DNA from: Mactromeris polynyma
Taxonomy: Eukaryota; Mollusca; Bivalvia; Venerida; Mactridae
Length of the DNA: 64,000 bases
Assembly: GCA_032209605.1 (NCBI GenBank)
Contig: JASFXZ010000026.1
Location: 7,130,001-7,194,000 of the forward strand
Direction: 5' to 3'
The position numbers were made by a program, and so were the translations under genes. A model generated the notes under the pieces. That model saw only the letters and a program-made list of their open reading frames with translations. It was not told the DNA's origin and ran no database searches. Of the stretch, positions 12,559 to 24,800 are shown piece by piece (within the stretch, counting starts at the first letter, position 1; each line of letters opens with the position of its first letter).

Positions 12559-13918
12559 TGACAGTAGTTATGTTAGTGTTGACATGACAATAAATTAAAT
12601 GTGATAAGTAGTATAAGCATATGTGGCAAAAGTGCTGTGAATCTTTGATGTAGTGTACAAAGGAATGAGATGTTTGCTGAGATATTTTTTGGTAACTGGT
12701 TACTATGAAAATCATGAATAATTTTGTCTCAACATTCTGTTTTCAGGGTCTTTTGAGAGTTGTAAATTGCAATATTGCGTCACTCTTTCATAGTTAGCAG
12801 AATGTGAAGATTAACATTTGTTCTTCCATGAATGAAATGCATAGAAAGTTTGTTCATTCTATACTTTATATTAAGTTGATAATGATCATAATGTATGTTA
12901 AGAAACTTGAGGTAACCTGCCCAATGTATATGTACATGTATAATGAAGGCATGCGTGATCTTCACATGCTGTCTTAGTTCTTGGCTCATTCCATTTACTA
13001 TCATCAATTGTTCTACCTTCTCAGGGCTATATTTCAAATTGACAGATCATGAAATCACAGGTTATATCATTTTATATGCATTGTGTTTTTAAATTTTGTT
13101 TGAATTTCTTCTATCAGTTTCTGTTGTTATTACATAGCAGTGTGCAATTCAGATGAATGTAAAGATATTATTTGTGTAAATGTTTTATTTGCAATTTTTA
13201 ACTTCAGGCAATCAGCCATTGGGCTGTCTTTCCAATATTACAGACTTGCTTGTGGAAAGTATTTGTTCTTTTCTCTTTGAGATAAATGCATCCAGTATTT
13301 TTTAATTTTGTTTTTCAGTTGCTTTGTATGAAACTATTTGAACCTAGATGGTTAATATCATTGTACTAAATATGTATGAAATGCAAACAAGTGTGTACAT
13401 AGATCTGATTTCATATTATTATGTTTTGTACATAATACAAAGTTATACAAACTTGAAAAAAATGTCGAACTTAAACATGAGTTGAGTTATATTTTGTTCA
13501 ACTTTATTCCCAAACAGGTTTGCTAAGCCTGAATCAGGTTGATCTTTTCTATCCTGGAATGTTAATTTTTTTATTGTTAAAATTTCATTAATATGTCTGG
13601 TTGTCTCGTACAGTTCACAAACTTAAAAGCTTTTCATTTCATTCAGCTTTGCTAATATGGCAGGTAGATGTAGGTTACTAGCACATGGTTTACATGTTGG
13701 AATCCACAAACCATCTTATTGTAGTCGTCTTCAAAAAGGTTTATGGGTAATATTACATACAGTGCAAACAGTTCTATTCTCTCTCTAAAGAAATCTTACC
13801 TGCTTCTTCACCAAAAACCGAGTTACATTACTTGTGCATCTAAGCCATGTATAATACATGTATATAAAATTGATCAACTTATTCCTGTTACTATAATGTC
13901 AACAGAAGGTTGCTGAGT
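12559..13918. other. Cyclin L 3' flank
   Basis: Probably the 3' UTR and intergenic DNA. AATAAA at 12589 is a possible polyadenylation signal. Nothing else seen. Confidence 0.5.
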
Positions 13919-14600
13919 ATACTGTCTATCATAGGGCTGGACTCAATGCTGAGAATATTGTCTAACACAGGGCTGGACACTAGGCTGAAAATACTGTGTA
14001 ACACAGGACTGCACTCTATGCTTAGAATATTGTCTATCACGGGGCTGGACTCGATGCTGAAAATACTGTGTAACACTAGGCTGAAAATACTGTGTAACAC
14101 AGGACTGCACTCTATGCTGAAAATACTGTGTAACACAGGACTGCACTCTATGCTTAGAATATTGTCTATCACGGGGCTGGACTCGATGCTGAAAATACTG
14201 TGTAACACTAGGCTGAAAATACTGTGTAACACAGGGCTGGACACTAGGCTGAAAATACTGTGTAACACAGGACTGCACTCTATGCTTAGAATATTGTCTA
14301 TCACGGGGCTGGACTCGATGCTGAAAATACTGTGTAACACTAGGCTGAAAATACTGTGTAACACAGGACTGCACTCAATGCTGAAAATACTGTGTAACAC
14401 AGGACTGCACTCTATGCTGAAAATACTGTGTAACACAGGGCTGGACACTAGGCTGAAAATACTGTAAAGCACATGACTGGACTCCTATGCTGAAAATACT
14501 GTTAAGCACATGGCTGGACTCTATGCTGAGAATATTGTCTTAACACAGGGCTGGAATCTTATGCTGAAAAACTGTCTAGCACAAGGCTGGACTCTTCATT
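13919..14600. repeat. 36-bp minisatellite with 24-bp short variants
   Basis: About 19 units share AATACTGTGTAACACAGG and a CTGGACTC or CTGCACTC block. Some units lack 12 bp. Period 36 keeps shadow frames open on both strands. It ends about 34 bp beyond the stop of the minus-strand zinc protein gene, so it may lie in its 3' UTR. Confidence 0.95.
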
Positions 14601-14633
14601 TTAAAGAGTTTATTTGTAAGTCACATTTGATCG

Positions 14634-17567
14634 CTAGGTTGGCATATGGATGATATGGTCCCGATGAGAGAAGAGAAGACCTCGATGTACTGACTGACTA
14701 CACCTTTCACATAATTGTGCACACTGGGATGGTCCTGCAAATATAACACACACAGCAATTATAGAAAAGAGGCTGTGCCGTATCATGTTAGTACATATTT
14801 TGTAAACAAAAGTCGTCAATACATAGCCTGCCCCAAAGGCATGAAGCCAACAATTTTCAAGAATACATTGTACATGTAAATTTGATGTGTTTTATATCAT
14901 TAGTTTTGCAGACTCATTAATGCTCTTAATTAAGTTTAAAGACATGAAATCTACATTTCCTGAAGTACTCCGCAGAACAAATAGATTATCGGTTAATTCT
15001 ACCAAACGTATTCACCTGTTTAGTTGTGGAAAGTTATTCTCAATTTGATGTAATCCTGCCCTGCGTTTAGTAAAGGCATTTGTGGCTCACATTTCGTAAC
15101 GTTTTGCAATTTGGTTCCCAGTGTGTAGTCAATGAGATACGGTGGGCCAGGGATACAAAACAAAACGTGAGCGACTGTTAGCCGTAACAGAACGCAGGGC
15201 TGACGTTGGCTAATGATAATGCTATTGTGAAACTAGCCCATTACTGTCCATTAAAAATTAGTTGAGAATACTGCAATTGTTATTTCAATGCCTATTGGTG
15301 AATATTTAAAATACATAGTTTTCATTGGCTGACCACCTCGCATGTTTACAACCGTTCTAGGGTTAATGAAAATGTACTATAGCTCGTATATTTAGTTATT
15401 ATTATGGAACATCTTGATGGGTGGAAGCAAAACTAGACTATCTGCAAATATGTAAACAAACATATTTATAAACTTGTTCTGTGTTCACCTATCGATCAGC
15501 TTACCTGAACATTGGGGGCACACAAGTACAGCCTCGTTTTGATAGCATCGATCACAGAGTTTGTCGTTGGGTCTTATTGCCGTCATGTGACTGTCACATG
15601 TTGGGTGAAAGCGTTTATGGCACGTCTTGCACATCGTAAGGGTGATTCCTAAAGATGTTATACAAACATGAAAGGTCAGTACTTCGTTTATAACATTTTT
15701 GTTGCCTGTTCTTAAACATTCAATCATGACGTGCATCTTTCGATTAACATATAATAATGAAATGACACTCCTCACTTCTATCAAATATCAGCTCTCTCGT
15801 AACTGATTGTCGTATTTATGTAAAGTAATATTTAGATCTATAACCCAATTTTCAAAAGACGGACATTTCGTCCACGAAAGTATTAAATGCCATGATAGTT
15901 GAGTTATGCATGAGCGCCACTGTACGATTTCCAACCTCTTCTTTAAGTGACGTCATTTCCAGAAAACGTCGCCATGTACTGACAGTAAGCAGTGCTTGTC
16001 TATCTGTCTGATGTTAATAGCAAGTGCGCGTCAGCGCAACATAATATAACAAAAGAATGACCGAAAGATTTCAAAAGTAAATTATGTTATCAAGAATAAA
16101 ATCAGGATAAAAACAGGGTATGGTTAGTGTAGTACACGTAAACAGCCCGTCTGAAACTTTCAATATCAGACTGACTAACGATCAGGGGTGGTAGTTTATT
16201 CCATATGGTAACTGTATAGCGAAAGAATATTTGAAAGCATTTATGTTGGTATGGATTTGTCAGGGACTGGTGCATATGACGTATTCGTCTCAGTGACTGA
16301 AGAAGGTATGAGAGTAAGGGGACTGCAACCAAGCCATGAACAATTTTATAAAACATGTACAGAATAGCAGTTGTACGTCTTTCCTCAAGTGCCTGGTAAC
16401 TAAGATCGTTTAACATGTTTGTTACATTTTTATAGTTATAATATTGACCGGGTCACCCATTACCAGTGAGCTGCTCTTTTTTTAACCATTTCTAATTTGT
16501 TTATGTTTCTCTGTTATGTATGGTGACCAAACTATGGCTGCGTATTCTAGCTGCCGTCTTACCAAGACTTTGTATGAAGTTTCGCGAATGATTTCATTTT
16601 TCACTGGTATGTTTCTCTGCGTATAAATCCTAATTATTCATTGCAGTGCTTGTGATTCTGTCAACATGACGGTTCTGTGATAAGTCGTTCGATAAACCAA
16701 CCTCTAATTGGTGTTTTTGGTGTGTTTAGGAATAGACATTTACTGTGGCTGAACTCCTTGTCCCAGTATACTCCCTAACATCAAGTTTTGGAAGATCATG
16801 TTGCAATATTTTAGCAGTCTTGGTCTTTGAATGTGTGCTTAACTTGAATAGTATTTGTTGCACACGGAATTTTGGATTGTGCACATGCATATGACAAATG
16901 GGGTCAAATAAAAATACGTTATAGCAAAATATGACGTTATTATAAAGCACAAGTACGCATGATTAGTTAACAAATAGAATTCACCTAGCATACTTAGCGG
17001 GTTATATGTAGATTGTTTTGCCTGAGGACAAAACACGGAAGTGATAATATTGTGTCAATGCGCGTTGAAATGCCATTATATACTTTGCGGTTTCATTGGT
17101 CTATAGAAAACAGCAAATTACGGATCCAAGCATCTGTTATTTAGTATCGAGAACGGCAATTAATAAGACTGAATTCCGGCATGCTATGTTAAGAGAAGTA
17201 CAGATTACACACATGCTCATATGAATTATCATGATATAGGCCTACTGTACATGCAACGCATATTGCAATACTTGAGTTTCTTAAAATCTATAAATTTTAT
17301 TTGTTACTTATGGAGTGGTAGTGCAACGTTGACAAATCAGCATTTACCAATCGTACATGACAGGAATTGTTCAAATAGAAATGTAGATCTATGTTAATTT
17401 ACAATCACAGGTCAAGTTAAATAAAAGTTAGACATATATAGATTCTATCGTGCACTGTCTTCTTTTTCACTGTACTCACCAAGTATTGTGTTGTCGCATT
17501 TTAGAATTGCTACATTTGGAAATGAAGCAGAGCACCTTGCGCATGATAAACGACCCTCTTCACGCAT
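14634..17567 (-). CDS. Small Cys/His-rich zinc-binding protein, B-box-like, 3 exons, 110 aa
   Basis: Minus-strand exons 17567-17480, 15648-15505 and 14734-14634 (stop TAG) join with GT-AG introns, both in phase 1, into a 110-residue protein starting MREEGRLSCARC. It has four CxxC pairs before the last third (CARC 9-12, CKTC 36-39, CDRC 60-63, CPQC 73-76), then C82, CERC 86-89 and histidines at 94, 101, 104 and 107. The spacing in CKTCHKRFHPTCDSH and CERCSQSVHRG...HRDH recalls B-box and ZBBX-like zinc fingers, so two or more zinc sites are likely. There is no RING, coiled coil or signal peptide. I do not recognise the family. Intron 1 is 1.8 kb and holds a dead LINE fragment; a 36-bp minisatellite begins just past the stop. 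Three exons agreeing in phase and all cysteine-rich make chance unlikely. Confidence 0.72.
15085..15202. mobile_element. Partial copy of the GCGTTCAGTTACGGC MITE
   Basis: Shares ACGTTTTGCAATTTGGTTCC and the end TAGCCGTAACAGAACGC with the 2798 and 22352 copies. The left end is not recognisable. It lies in the zinc protein gene between exon 2 and exon 3. Confidence 0.7.
16102..16660 (-). pseudogene. Decayed LINE reverse transcriptase C-terminal fragment
   Basis: On the minus strand, residues such as IIRETSYKVLVRRQLEYAA, IVWSPYITEKHKQIRNG and YQALEERRTTAILYMFYKIV recall the C-terminal region of animal LINE ORF2 proteins, ending with IWNKLPPLIV and SFRRAVYVYY. In-frame stops near 16480 and 16455 break it; the downstream 104 codons are open. 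It is a 5'-truncated dead copy within intron 1 of the small zinc protein gene. It is a different family from the element at 60 kb. Confidence 0.8.
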
Positions 17568-17589
17568 TTTTGTTTTGATGGTACCTTTC

Positions 17590-17625
17590 CTTCGTGACGT
17601 CATATATCAGCAGGTATGACGTAAC
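17590..17625. promoter_or_regulatory. CRE-like sites upstream of the small zinc protein gene
   Basis: TGACGTCA near 17596 and TGACGTAACG near 17617 lie 25-60 bases upstream of the minus-strand start at 17567. These match the CREB/ATF core. Function is inferred from position only. Confidence 0.3.
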
Positions 17626-18569
17626 GTAAACGCAACGTTCGCAGCCAGGGTTTCCCGTATTTCTCGCGTTTGGCGTCCGTGGTAGAACACTAATGGCATT
17701 ATTACATGCTGTGATTCATTTCGACCTAATTTTTATAGCAAAACCGCGTAACATTATCCTTGTGAATGTTGAACTTGTATTTGAAGACGATCCGCGTTGA
17801 TACATATATGGGAAGAGTCCAGTTTTATACTTGTCCCTAAATCCGGATGCAATGAATAATCGTACGCCTAGTTTCCATAGCGCAAAAAAAACTAGTTTCC
17901 GAATTCCATCGACTACAGGCTACATACCACTAAATTGGGGAAGAGTGTAAAAGGCAGGCGCCGTACTTTACAACCAATATAGAATGAAAACACTGCGGTA
18001 GGTATTACCTTTTTTAATATGTGACACAATAATAAATTTGGTATCAAGTGTAAGGTAATGCTCCCAGCGATGAGCTGGTGTACTTATTTATTATTATCAA
18101 ATATAATATTTACTAAACAAAGGATATATAAGAAGAAATGATATTTTCTGACTATTTATAAAACATTTTTTTTTAATGTTAGTGTTTGATTTTAATGTAT
18201 TGGATTCTACAATCTATGAACAGGATTTATTTTCAAAATAATTTAGTGCCAGTTTTATAAATATGCGTGTGTTCCACTTCAGTCTTAACAAAACATGCAA
18301 AATAAAGGAAGTCAATAAGGGTTCTATGTTTTTCTGTTATTACTTGTCTGTTTCTATGTAGCTTTTACTGAAAGCAATTAATAAATTTAAAAAAACGGAC
18401 TCATAATTCACAAATTAGTCAAAAGTTTCGAAGTGATGAACAATTTACAAAATATTCTAGAGATTCATTTTGCATGGTTAAAACAGAAAAAGTAACTAAC
18501 ACAACAAAGTCGGTAAAACACGACATATAATAATTAAAAATGAGAAGAGTCATATATTCGCGATCAGTA

Positions 18570-20690
18570 AATTATGGCCGCAGTAATTGGACCTTGAAAT
18601 AACACCATATTTGTTTCTGATAAGTGAACTATGGCCACAGTAAATTGACCTCCAAATAACACCATATATGTTTCTGATGAGCGAATTATGGCCACAGTAA
18701 ATTGACCTCCAAATAACACCATATATGTTTCTGATGAGTGAATTATGGCCACAGTAAATGGCCCTTCAAATAACACCATGTATGTTTCTGATAAGTGAAC
18801 TAAGGCCACAGTAAATTTACATTCGAATAACACCATATATGTCATATTCAACAGCATCATCAATTATCGAACATTACAGAATTGTACATTATATGCGACA
18901 ATAATTGATCTTCAAATAACACCATATGTGTTTCTGATAATTGAACTATGGCCACAGTAAATTTACCTTCAAATAACACCATATATGTTCCAGATTGGTG
19001 AACTATGGCCACAGTAAGTGGCCTTCAAATAACACCATATATGTTTCCGATATGTGAACTATGGCCACAGTAAATGGACCTTTAAATAACACCATGTATG
19101 TTTCTGATTAGTGAACTATGGCCATAGTAAATTGACTTTCAAATAACACAATATATGTCTCTGATTAGTGAACTATGGCCACAGTAAAAGGACCTTCAAA
19201 TAACACCAAGTATGTTTCTGATAAGTGAACAAGGCCACAGTAAATTGACCTTCAAATAATACCATATATGTCATATTCAACAGCGTCATCAATTATCGAA
19301 AATTACAGAATTGTACATTATATGCCACAATAATTGATCTTCAAATAACACCATATATGTTTCTGATGAATGAACTATGGCCAAGGTTAATTGATCTTTA
19401 AATAAACCATATGTGTTTCTGATAAGTGAACTATGGCCACACCAAATATACCTCCAAATAACACCATATATGTTTCTGATGAATGAAATATGGCCACAGT
19501 AAATTGACCTTTAAATAACACCATATATGTTTCTGATGAATGAAATATGGCCACAGTAAATTGACCTTTAAATAACACCATATATGTTTCTGATGAATGA
19601 AATATGGCCACAGTAAATTGACCTTTAAATAACACCATATATGATTACGATAAGCGAACTATGGCCACAGTAAATGGCCCTTCAAATAACACCATATATG
19701 ATTACGATAAGCGAACTATGGCCACAGTAAATTGACCTTTAAATAACACCATATATGATTACGATAAGCGAACTATGGCCACAGTAAATTGACCTTTAAA
19801 TAACACCATGTATGTTTCTGATTAGTGAACTATGGCCATAGTAAATTGACTTTCAAATAACACAATATATGTCTCTGATAAGTGAACTATGGCCACAGTA
19901 AAAGGACCTTCAAATAACACCAAGTATGTTTCTGATAAGTGAACAAGGCCACAGTAAATTGACCTTCAAATAATACCATATATGTCATATTCAACAGCGT
20001 CATCAATTATCGAAAATTACAGAATTGTACATTATATGCCACAATAATTGATCTTCAAATAACACCATATATGTTTCTGATGAATGAACTATGGCCAAGG
20101 TTAATTGATCTTTAAATAAACCATATGTGTTTCTGATAAGTGAACTATGGCCACACCAAATCTACCTCCAAATAACACCATATATGTTTCTGATGAATGA
20201 AATATGGCCACAGTAAATTGACCTTTAAATAACACCATATATGTTTCTGATGAATGAAATATGGCCACAGTAAATTGACCTTTAAATAACACCATATATG
20301 ATTACGATAAGCGAACTATGGCCACAGTAAATGGCCCTTCAAATAACACCATATATGATTACGATAAGCGAACTATGGCCACAGTAAATTGACCTTTAAA
20401 TAACACCATATATGATTACGATAAGCGAACTATGGCCACAGTAAATTGACCTTTAAATAACACCATATATGATTACGATGAATGAAATATGGCCACAGTA
20501 AATTGACCTTTAAATAACACCATATATGATTACGATAAGTGAACTATGGCCACAGTAAATGGCCCTTAAAATATCACCATAAATGTTTCTGATAAGTGAA
20601 CTATGGTCGCAGTAAATTGGCCTTCAAATAACACCATATATGATTCCGATAAAAGGTCAATTTACTGTGGCCATAGTTCACTTATCGGAA
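18570..20690. repeat. 57-bp minisatellite, about 36 units
   Basis: Units share TATGGCCACAGTAAATTGAC followed by an AAATAACACCATATATG-type block; spacing between clean copies (19463, 19520) is 57 bp. Since 57 is divisible by 3, long shadow frames appear on the minus strand. A variant block with CAACAGCGTCATCAATTATC interrupts the array at about 18843, 19267 and 19981. The last unit (20650-20690) is inverted. Confidence 0.95.
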
Positions 20691-20858
20691 ACATATATGA
20701 TGTTATTTGAAAGTATATTTGATAATGATAAACAAGTACACCAGGTCATCGCTGGGAGCATAATTACCTTTCACTTGATACCAAATGTATTATTGTGTCA
20801 CATATATTAAAAAAGTTAATGCCTACCGCCGTGTTTTCATTCTATATTGGTTGTTAAG

Positions 20859-21685
20859 GGGTTACACTTAATACCGAATAATACCGAATAATACCGGATA
20901 ATACCGAATAATACCGAATAATTCGAAATTACTACATATTAATACTTTTTTTCTGCAAATAACACTCATAATCGTATACTTTGAGGTGAAATATATATGA
21001 ATATGCTATAAAATTATAATTTTCTATTGTTTTGATTGCTGTAATCAAGCATTTATGATATCCAAGATTTCTCTCCCTTCGTATTCGTATTGTGGTTGCC
21101 TCCCTTGATTTGCCATTTGGTCCTTATACATTCAATGTGTAAATGTATAATAAAATGCTTGGACAATGTGTCTGAATCATGTCATTATATTGATATACAA
21201 GTCTGCGATCTATTGGTTCGGCTCTTATTAATATATACGTTTGTTTTTAATAGCCGTTTTTCACGAAAGAACAGAAAATGTAAAAATAAATTGGAATAAT
21301 GGAAATAATAATTAAATTTTTTATTTTTTTTACTGACATCAAAGTACATAAGATACCAAATAAGCGCTAAATATCAGATCGCGGACCTAGTATATTAGGA
21401 CAAAAACTTAATGACCAATATTAGCTAAATTAAACCAAGGGAAACAATCCATACATTCTCAAGGGAGGTCACTCAAAAATATATGAAACAGACATTTTTA
21501 GACCACCATAATTATGCCAAAAACAGGTTTTTTATACCATATTCATATATATTTCACCTAAAAGTATACGATTATGAGTGTTATTTGCAGAAAAAATGTA
21601 TTATTAGGTAGTTATTTCGAATTATTCGGTATTATTCGGTATTATCCGGTATTATTCGGTATTATTCGGTATTAAGAGTAACCGG
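20859..21685. mobile_element. hAT-like MITE, 827 bp, 8-bp target duplication
   Basis: Direct repeats TTGTTAAG flank it at 20851-20858 and 21686-21693. The ends begin GGGGTTACACTTAATACCG and, reversed, CCGGTTACTCTTAATACCG. The ends carry short ATACCGAATA-type repeats, and the inverted match extends about 140 bp inwards (CTCATAATCGTATACTTT). The centre (21010-21530) has no transposase frame. The 8-bp duplication fits the hAT superfamily. Confidence 0.85.
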
Positions 21686-21860
21686 TTGTTAAGTACGGCG
21701 CCTGCCTTTTACACTTCCCCAATTTAGTTGTATGTACCCTAGACTATGGCCGATGGAATATGGAAAGTAGTATTTCCCTGAATAATCGTGTTATTTGCTT
21801 TCTCTTTGTATTTTTAAGAGTTTCGTAGAAACTCATAGCATATTCTAGAAAATAAACACG

Positions 21861-24800
21861 ATGCATTTAACAATTACTACCTTAGACGACCGTATTATAA
21901 ATATTGAAGTCGGCGAAGACCTTGAAATCGAGAATTTAAAGGCACAATGTGAGTTTGAGCTCGGGATACCGTCTGCTCACATTCAGTTGACATGGAACGG
22001 TCGGCCACTCCATGACGACAAGATGTCCTTAAAGGCTTATGGTATTAGCAATGGTGATATTCTTTTGTTACAACAGATGAGGGGTCAAAGTCAACGACCG
22101 TCGCCACAAGCCTCTGGTAGTGGAATGGGAACAGGTGAGCTCAAATATTAGTGATGATGAATCATAAATTTATGGCACTGGCTTACATGACCACAGTAGT
22201 GGCTCTTTAGCGACTAAGTTGAGAGTACGTTTTACCATGCGCGATGTCCTGGGTTCTATCCAAGGTGCGGGAAAAGTTAGGTTTTCCTCCTTGATTTACT
22301 ACAAATTACAATGGCAACACGAATAATTTGGTGTGTGGATACAACCTTGCGTTCAGTTACGGCGAACGGAAGCCCTCTCACAGTTCGGGTCGCTAACAAG
22401 TGTATTGACCGCCTCATTTGTATTCTGGTTCTCTGCCTCAAAGACAGTAAAAACAGGGAACCAGCCCTGCGTTCATTTTGCAATTTGGTTCCCCGTGTGC
22501 ATACAATGTGATACGGTGTGACAGGGATACAAAACAAAACGTGAGCAACAGTTGGCCGTAACTGAACGCAGTGTTCAGCTCTCTGAAATTCGTGTGCTAC
22601 CTCGGAGTTGCGCGAGCAAGTGGGTGCACAGTGGGTGGGCACTTATTGACAAACAGTGCGTTCAGTAGCAAAATGCGTGTACAGTTTCGTAACTCGAGTG
22701 AATGCAAGGCAGGCCACCAGGAAGAGCAGTAACAGACTAAAACTTGCGGGGATTATGCAGTTGTTGCCTGGCCCCAAATTGTCAAAGAGGGGAGAAGTGT
22801 AGTGATATTGGCTATGTCAACAACCTTGCTTTACGTACGCGAGGTGCAGCGTTCAATCCCAGGTGGGGGAATGTTGGCTTTTCCTCTGTGGATTACTACA
22901 ACCCCAACTTGGGCCCAAGACAAAAAAGCCTCAGGCCAAAAACATTCAAGCATGTAGTAGTTTCTTAAGTCGACAATTGACCTTTCTGCAGATATTGATT
23001 GACAGCTCGCATAAGCCAATCGTGTTGCAGTTTTCGCGCACACCTCCGGCATTGTTTTATTGACGCCATTTTGTTAGACAAGCGCTAAAGTTGTCAACCA
23101 ATTTGTCTAAGAGTGATAGTTTTCGGGAAAGCAAATTACATGGTGTTTATTGTTGATCTAAGACAATGGTGAAAAGGTGTAGCTTCGGGCTGTGTGATAG
23201 TGACAATAGTTGTCCAGACTGATAGGTGGCGTGAAATTCTTACCTTTTCCAAATCCTAAGACAAATTTTGAAAAATGCATGCGGTGGATTAAGTTGTGCT
23301 GCAGATCGCATCACGAGTTAAATCCGTCTAAAATTAACATAAACAGATATGTCCCATTGATAAAAAGATAACTTTTTGTTTGGTATTTGTTATTTTTACC
23401 TTTAAATATCAGTTTGACTGGGAGGGGACAAACATTACAAGTTACGAAGCGTCTGCAGAAAGGTCAATTGTTATTAAATTCATGTAGTAAAACTTTTCAA
23501 GGCTGCGGAGTTATATGTTCCATTTAAGTACAGATAAGTTTTTAGTACAGGATAATTTTATTACAGTCAAAGTTTTCATCCAATAGTCTATGATCAATCC
23601 TAACTTTTGAATTTGTCTTAGGCTATAGAGGATTAGCCTAAAACCTAGTGACTGCGACCAATGAAAACAATGAATAGCTCAATTAACTGAAGCAGTTGAA
23701 TTTTGGAAGTTGTAACTATTAGTACTATGATTACAGACCTATAATCAATAACTGGTGTTCAAATTCAATAAAAAGTATAATGACCAATGCATAGTGGTCA
23801 AAGGGTAGACTGCCAGACTCCTGAGTTCTAGCCCGATGTTGAGTGGGGTTTTATAATAGAATGTACATAAGAATCGTTGTACACATATACATAGTCAGAG
23901 GCTGACAGAATATTAATTGTTTTTGATTTGCAATATTACATGCATGCATCATAGCTACATTTGTGAACAATATTTTAACAGAATGTTTTGTGTCTCTTAG
24001 GAACCTTGGACTTTTTATAATTTTTCAGGAAGTATAGCGCAAATCGATTTTAGTGGAATCCAGATTCCTGGCTCCAGACCTCCACCGAAACCAGATCTCG
24101 AGGATCCTTTAGTGATTCTGGAACTAATCAAGAACAATCCTCATGAAAGAGCTTTGCTGAAGGAAAGAAACCCCCCATTATCTGATGCATTGGAGAGTGG
24201 CAATACTGGTAATAAGTTTGTCTATTAATTGGAGAGTGGCAATACTGGTAATAAGTTTGTCTATTCATTGGAGAGTGGCAATACTGGTAATAAGTTTGTC
24301 TATTCATTGGAGAGTGGCAATACTGGTAATAAGTTTGTCTATTCATTGGAGAGTGGCAATACTGGTAATAAGTTTGTCTATTCATTGGAGAGTGACAATA
24401 CTGGTAATAAGTTTGTCTATTCATTGGAGAGTGACAATACTGGTAATAAGTTTGTCTATTCATTGTAGAGTGACAATACTGGTAATAAGTTTGTCTATTC
24501 ATTGGAGAGTGGCAATACTGGTAATAAGTTTGTCTATTCATTGGAGAGTGGCAATACGGGTAAGAAGTTTGTCTATTCATTGGAGAGTGGCAATACTGGT
24601 AATAAGTTTGTCTATTCATTGGAGAGTGACAATACTGGTAATACGTTTGTCTATTCATTGGAGAGTGGCAATACTGGTAATAAGTTTGTCTATTCATTGG
24701 AGAGTGGCAATACTGGTAATAAGTTTGTCTATTCATTGGAGAGTGGCAATACTGGTAATAAGTTTGTCTATTCATTGTACAGTGGCAATACTGGTAATAA

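Larger units (their letters stand above)
17891..21765. mobile_element. Long foldback element enclosing a 57-bp tandem array
   Basis: The left arm (about 17891-18107) and right arm (20713-20858 continuing 21686-21765) are inverted copies. Both contain AAGGCAGGCGCCGTACTT, a block giving CATTCTATATTGGTTGT on the right, and CATCGCTGGGAGCAT on the right. Between them are a unique spacer (18108-18570) and the 57-bp array. The right arm is split by the MITE at 20859-21685. No transposase is visible, so it would be non-autonomous. Outer ends and target duplication are not resolved. Confidence 0.78.

Noticed and set aside
12056..12598. 180-codon frame over the cyclin L last exon
   Set aside because: It is out of phase; the spliced frame gives the RS-rich tail ending at 12558, as expected for cyclin L.
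13891..14472. Open frames of 143-193 codons with repeated peptides on both strands
   Set aside because: Artefact of the 36-bp minisatellite; both strands open, and no start or splice context.
18564..20295. Minus-strand frames with a repeated 19-residue peptide
   Set aside because: Artefact of the 57-bp array inside the foldback element.
22277..22642. Minus-strand 121-codon frame
   Set aside because: It covers the GCGTTCAGTTACGGC MITE and has no protein family features.
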